Assembly (NCBI GenBank): GCA_937911235.1
Contig: CALDPN010000159.1
Span: forward strand, 1 to 37,697
Origin: an uncultured Bacteroidales bacterium
GTDB taxonomy: Bacteria > Bacteroidota > Bacteroidia > Bacteroidales > Paludibacteraceae
Length of the DNA: 37,697 bases
Reading direction: 5' to 3'
Translations under genes and position numbers: made by a program
The notes under the pieces: generated by a model
The model's input: only the letters and a program-made list of their open reading frames with translations
Database searches by the model: none
What the model was told of the DNA's origin: nothing
Shown: positions 34,352 to 37,697 of the stretch, piece after piece
How the letters are laid out: each line of letters starts with the position of its first letter
Position numbering within the stretch: the first letter of the stretch is position 1

Positions 34352-35995
34352 ATGACATTTAAAGATTTAGGACTTAAGGAGAGTATTTTAGAAAGTATAA
34401 GTAAATTGGGATTTGAAACTCCATCTCCTATTCAAGAGCAAGTAATACCTTATTTATTAAATAATGATTCTGATATTGTAGGTCTTGCACAAACAGGCAC
34501 TGGTAAAACAGCAGCATTTGGCCTGCCACTTATCCACCTAGCCGAACCAAAAGAAAAATACATTCAAGGACTTGTGCTTGCTCCAACTCGTGAGCTTTGT
34601 GTACAAATTGCCACTGAACTTAAACGCTACAGCAGCATGATGGAAGACATTCGCATAGTGGCAGTTTATGGTGGCGAAGACATAAGAAAACAACTAAAAG
34701 AGCTAGACCGCACTCCACATATTTTAGTAGCCACACCAGGTCGTCTTATCGACTTAAAAGAAAGAGGTAAAGTAGATCTTTCTCGCATTAAATATCTAGT
34801 ACTAGACGAAGCAGACGAGATGCTAAACATGGGCTTCCTAGATGATATTACAAACATTCTTTCATCTACTCCAGAAGACCGTCGCACCCTACTCTTCTCT
34901 GCTACTATGCCAAAAGAAATAGCAAATATTGCTAAACGCTACATGAAAAATCCTATAGAAATTTCTGTAGGTCAACGTGGCGAAGCTGCAAAAAATGTGG
35001 AGCACTACTATGTACTTACAAAAAGCACTCACAGATACGATGTACTTAAACGCATTCTCGACTACAACCCAGATATTTATGGTATAGTTTTCTGTAGAAC
35101 ACGTCAAGAAACTAAAGATGTGGCAGAAAAACTTATGGTAGATGGCTACAACGCAGACGCACTTCATGGCGACCTTTCGCAAGTGCAACGCGACGCCGTA
35201 ATGAACAAATTCAGAATTAAACACCTACAAATACTGGTTGCTACCGATGTGGCAGCACGTGGTCTTGACGTAAATGACCTAAGCCATGTGGTGCACTATG
35301 TGCTTCCAGACGACAAAGAAACCTATACTCACCGTAGTGGTAGAACTGGTCGTATCAACAAATCTGGTGTGTCTATTGCCATTGTTACTCCAAGAGAAAA
35401 AATGTCTATCAAATCTATCGAAAAAGAGATTAAAAGAACATTTTCTCAAATGGAAATTCCTACTGGTATGGCTGTTTGCCAACGTCAACTTATGTATATG
35501 GTAGACAAAATGCAAACCGTAGAAAAGAATGAGAAACTTCACAAATTCCTTCCAGACATCTACGAACAACTAAAAGATATGGACAAAGAAGAAGTGATTT
35601 CTCGTTTTGTGTCACTTGCATTCAACCCTATCCTTGAATATTATCAAAATGCTCAAGACCTAAACGCACTTGTACGCAGAGAGATAAAAGAAAACAGACG
35701 CGAGGCTAAAAAGCAAGAAGAAGAAAAACTTTCTCGCCGCGAAATGCGTAAGGGCAAGAGAGAAGGCATGATAAGACTAAAAATTAATCGTGGCAAAAAA
35801 GATAAAATGGATCCACGCAGATTTTTAGGAATGATAAATGAACTGCTAAACGACCGCAGTATTGAAATAGGCAATATTGACATTACCTCAAAATTCACCT
35901 TCTTCGACTTCCCTAAAGCTCACGCAGACAAACTTATGAAGGTATTCTACTCTCACCCAAGAGCAAGAGGAATACAACTGAATCCGGTTAAGTAA
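34352..35995 (+). CDS. deaD: DEAD-box ATP-dependent RNA helicase (DeaD/CsdA type)
   Basis: 547 residues. Motifs: Q motif FETPSPIQEQ (21-30), I AQTGTGKT (46-53), Ia PTRELC (78-83), Ib TPGR (128-131), II DEAD (152-155), III SAT (183-185) and VI HRSGRTGR near 327-334. A basic linker (about 435-475) is followed by a DbpA-type RNA-binding domain at about 472-547 (MIRLKINRGKKDKMDPRRFLG). Such helicases remodel rRNA during large-subunit assembly and aid mRNA decay in the cold. The start is three bases after tamB. A large palindrome follows the stop. Confidence 0.94.
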   Translation: MTFKDLGLKESILESISKLGFETPSPIQEQVIPYLLNNDSDIVGLAQTGTGKTAAFGLPLIHLAEPKEKYIQGLVLAPTRELCVQIATELKRYSSMMEDIRIVAVYGGEDIRKQLKELDRTPHILVATPGRLIDLKERGKVDLSRIKYLVLDEADEMLNMGFLDDITNILSSTPEDRRTLLFSATMPKEIANIAKRYMKNPIEISVGQRGEAAKNVEHYYVLTKSTHRYDVLKRILDYNPDIYGIVFCRTRQETKDVAEKLMVDGYNADALHGDLSQVQRDAVMNKFRIKHLQILVATDVAARGLDVNDLSHVVHYVLPDDKETYTHRSGRTGRINKSGVSIAIVTPREKMSIKSIEKEIKRTFSQMEIPTGMAVCQRQLMYMVDKMQTVEKNEKLHKFLPDIYEQLKDMDKEEVISRFVSLAFNPILEYYQNAQDLNALVRREIKENRREAKKQEEEKLSRREMRKGKREGMIRLKINRGKKDKMDPRRFLGMINELLNDRSIEIGNIDITSKFTFFDFPKAHADKLMKVFYSHPRARGIQLNPVK

Positions 35996-36006
35996 ATATA
36001 TTTATT

Positions 36007-36165
36007 GTGTTTCTTAAAAATATCGAGTAGAGCTCTTCACGGGATTTTATTTATTATTTACTACAAAAGCTAAACTCACTTCGTTCAGACAACGCTTTTG
36101 CTTAACGTAAATAATTGCATAAAATCTTTTTCCGCTCATCGCAATATCGAATTTTTAAGCAACAC
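36007..36165. repeat. Large nested imperfect palindrome between convergent genes
   Basis: Three nested pairs of arms: outer 36007-36026 with 36147-36165 (GTGTTTCTTAAAAATATCGA), middle 36042-36061 with 36107-36126 (GGATTTTATTTATTATTTAC), and inner CAAAAGC (36064-36070) with GCTTTTG (36094-36100), leaving a 23-base loop. Regions between the arms pair poorly. It fills the gap between the DEAD-box and phosphofructokinase stops. Confidence 0.7.
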
Positions 36166-36178
36166 AAACATAAAACAA

Positions 36179-36208
36179 AAAATCTGGCGCCTAAGCGTCA
36201 GATTTTTT
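36179..36208. terminator. pfp: Rho-independent terminator of the phosphofructokinase gene
   Basis: AATCTGGCGC-CTAA-GCGTCAGATT is a ten-pair stem with one G-T pair, flanked by an A run on the left and a T run on the right, so it can stop transcripts in both directions. It lies 28 bases past the gene's stop codon. Confidence 0.85.
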
Positions 36209-36235
36209 TATGTAGTTCTCAAATAAGAGTTTTTA

Positions 36236-37697
<1,462 letters not shown>

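Noticed and set aside
36007..36165. tRNA or structured ncRNA in the convergent gap
   Set aside because: No cloverleaf with a TTC loop or a known RNA consensus; only a simple nested palindrome is seen.

Overview
This AT-rich window looks like a chromosomal contig from an anaerobic member of the Bacteroidota, most likely Bacteroidales. Evidence: promoter boxes of the Bacteroidota form TAnnTTTG, a ribosomal cluster L28-L33-DUF4295 running towards ftsY-rimO, a type IX secretion (T9SS) cargo gene coupled to a PorP/SprF gene, and an envelope cluster coaX-OMP-TPR-lptC-ppiD. A fragment of an NADP-reducing [FeFe]-hydrogenase operon (hndB/hndC type) and a pyrophosphate-dependent phosphofructokinase point to fermentative anaerobic metabolism. 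No tRNA, rRNA, insertion sequence, integrase, CRISPR array or phage gene was recognised, and no gene-free stretch exceeds 300 bases.

Layout. 1-960 (minus): the N-terminal part of an HndC/NuoF-like flavoprotein, and the C-terminal part of the ferredoxin-like subunit that normally precedes it. At about 957-961 that gene stops abruptly against a plus-strand T9SS type B cargo gene that has itself lost its 5' part; this is a real rearrangement or an assembly join. 2252-6623 (minus): L28, L33, DUF4295, then ftsY, rimO, an HU protein and a membrane HU-LysM fusion. 6830-11046 (plus): a 1077-residue secreted repeat protein with a type B sorting domain, and its PorP/SprF partner. 11185-15550: an iron/cobalamin-type ABC importer, with the binding lipoprotein on the minus strand and, divergently, a glycosyltransferase, permease and ATPase in overlapping frames. 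15506-21869 (minus): pncC, an M48 CAAX-type protease, a TonB-dependent receptor and a UvrD/PcrA helicase. 21939-29632 (minus): ppiD, lptC, a TPR protein, an outer-membrane protein, coaX, a small exosortase-like protein and tsaD. 29675-35995 (plus): TamB and a DEAD-box RNA helicase. 36236-37697 (minus): pyrophosphate-dependent phosphofructokinase, running off the right edge.

Many genes serve envelope building: T9SS export and anchoring, outer-membrane protein folding (PpiD), LPS transport (LptC), lipid transfer (TamB) and TonB-linked uptake. Genes overlap tightly and often start with GTG or TTG (hup, HU-LysM, the FecCD-type permease, lptC).

The points most worth checking are the double truncation near position 960, two long imperfect palindromes that each fill a convergent intergenic gap (11050-11168 and 36007-36165), the HU-transmembrane-LysM protein that may tie DNA to the cell wall, the orphan exosortase-like protein, and the coupled type B cargo/PorP pair. 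Most of the window is core genome; I did not find a clearly new multi-gene system.
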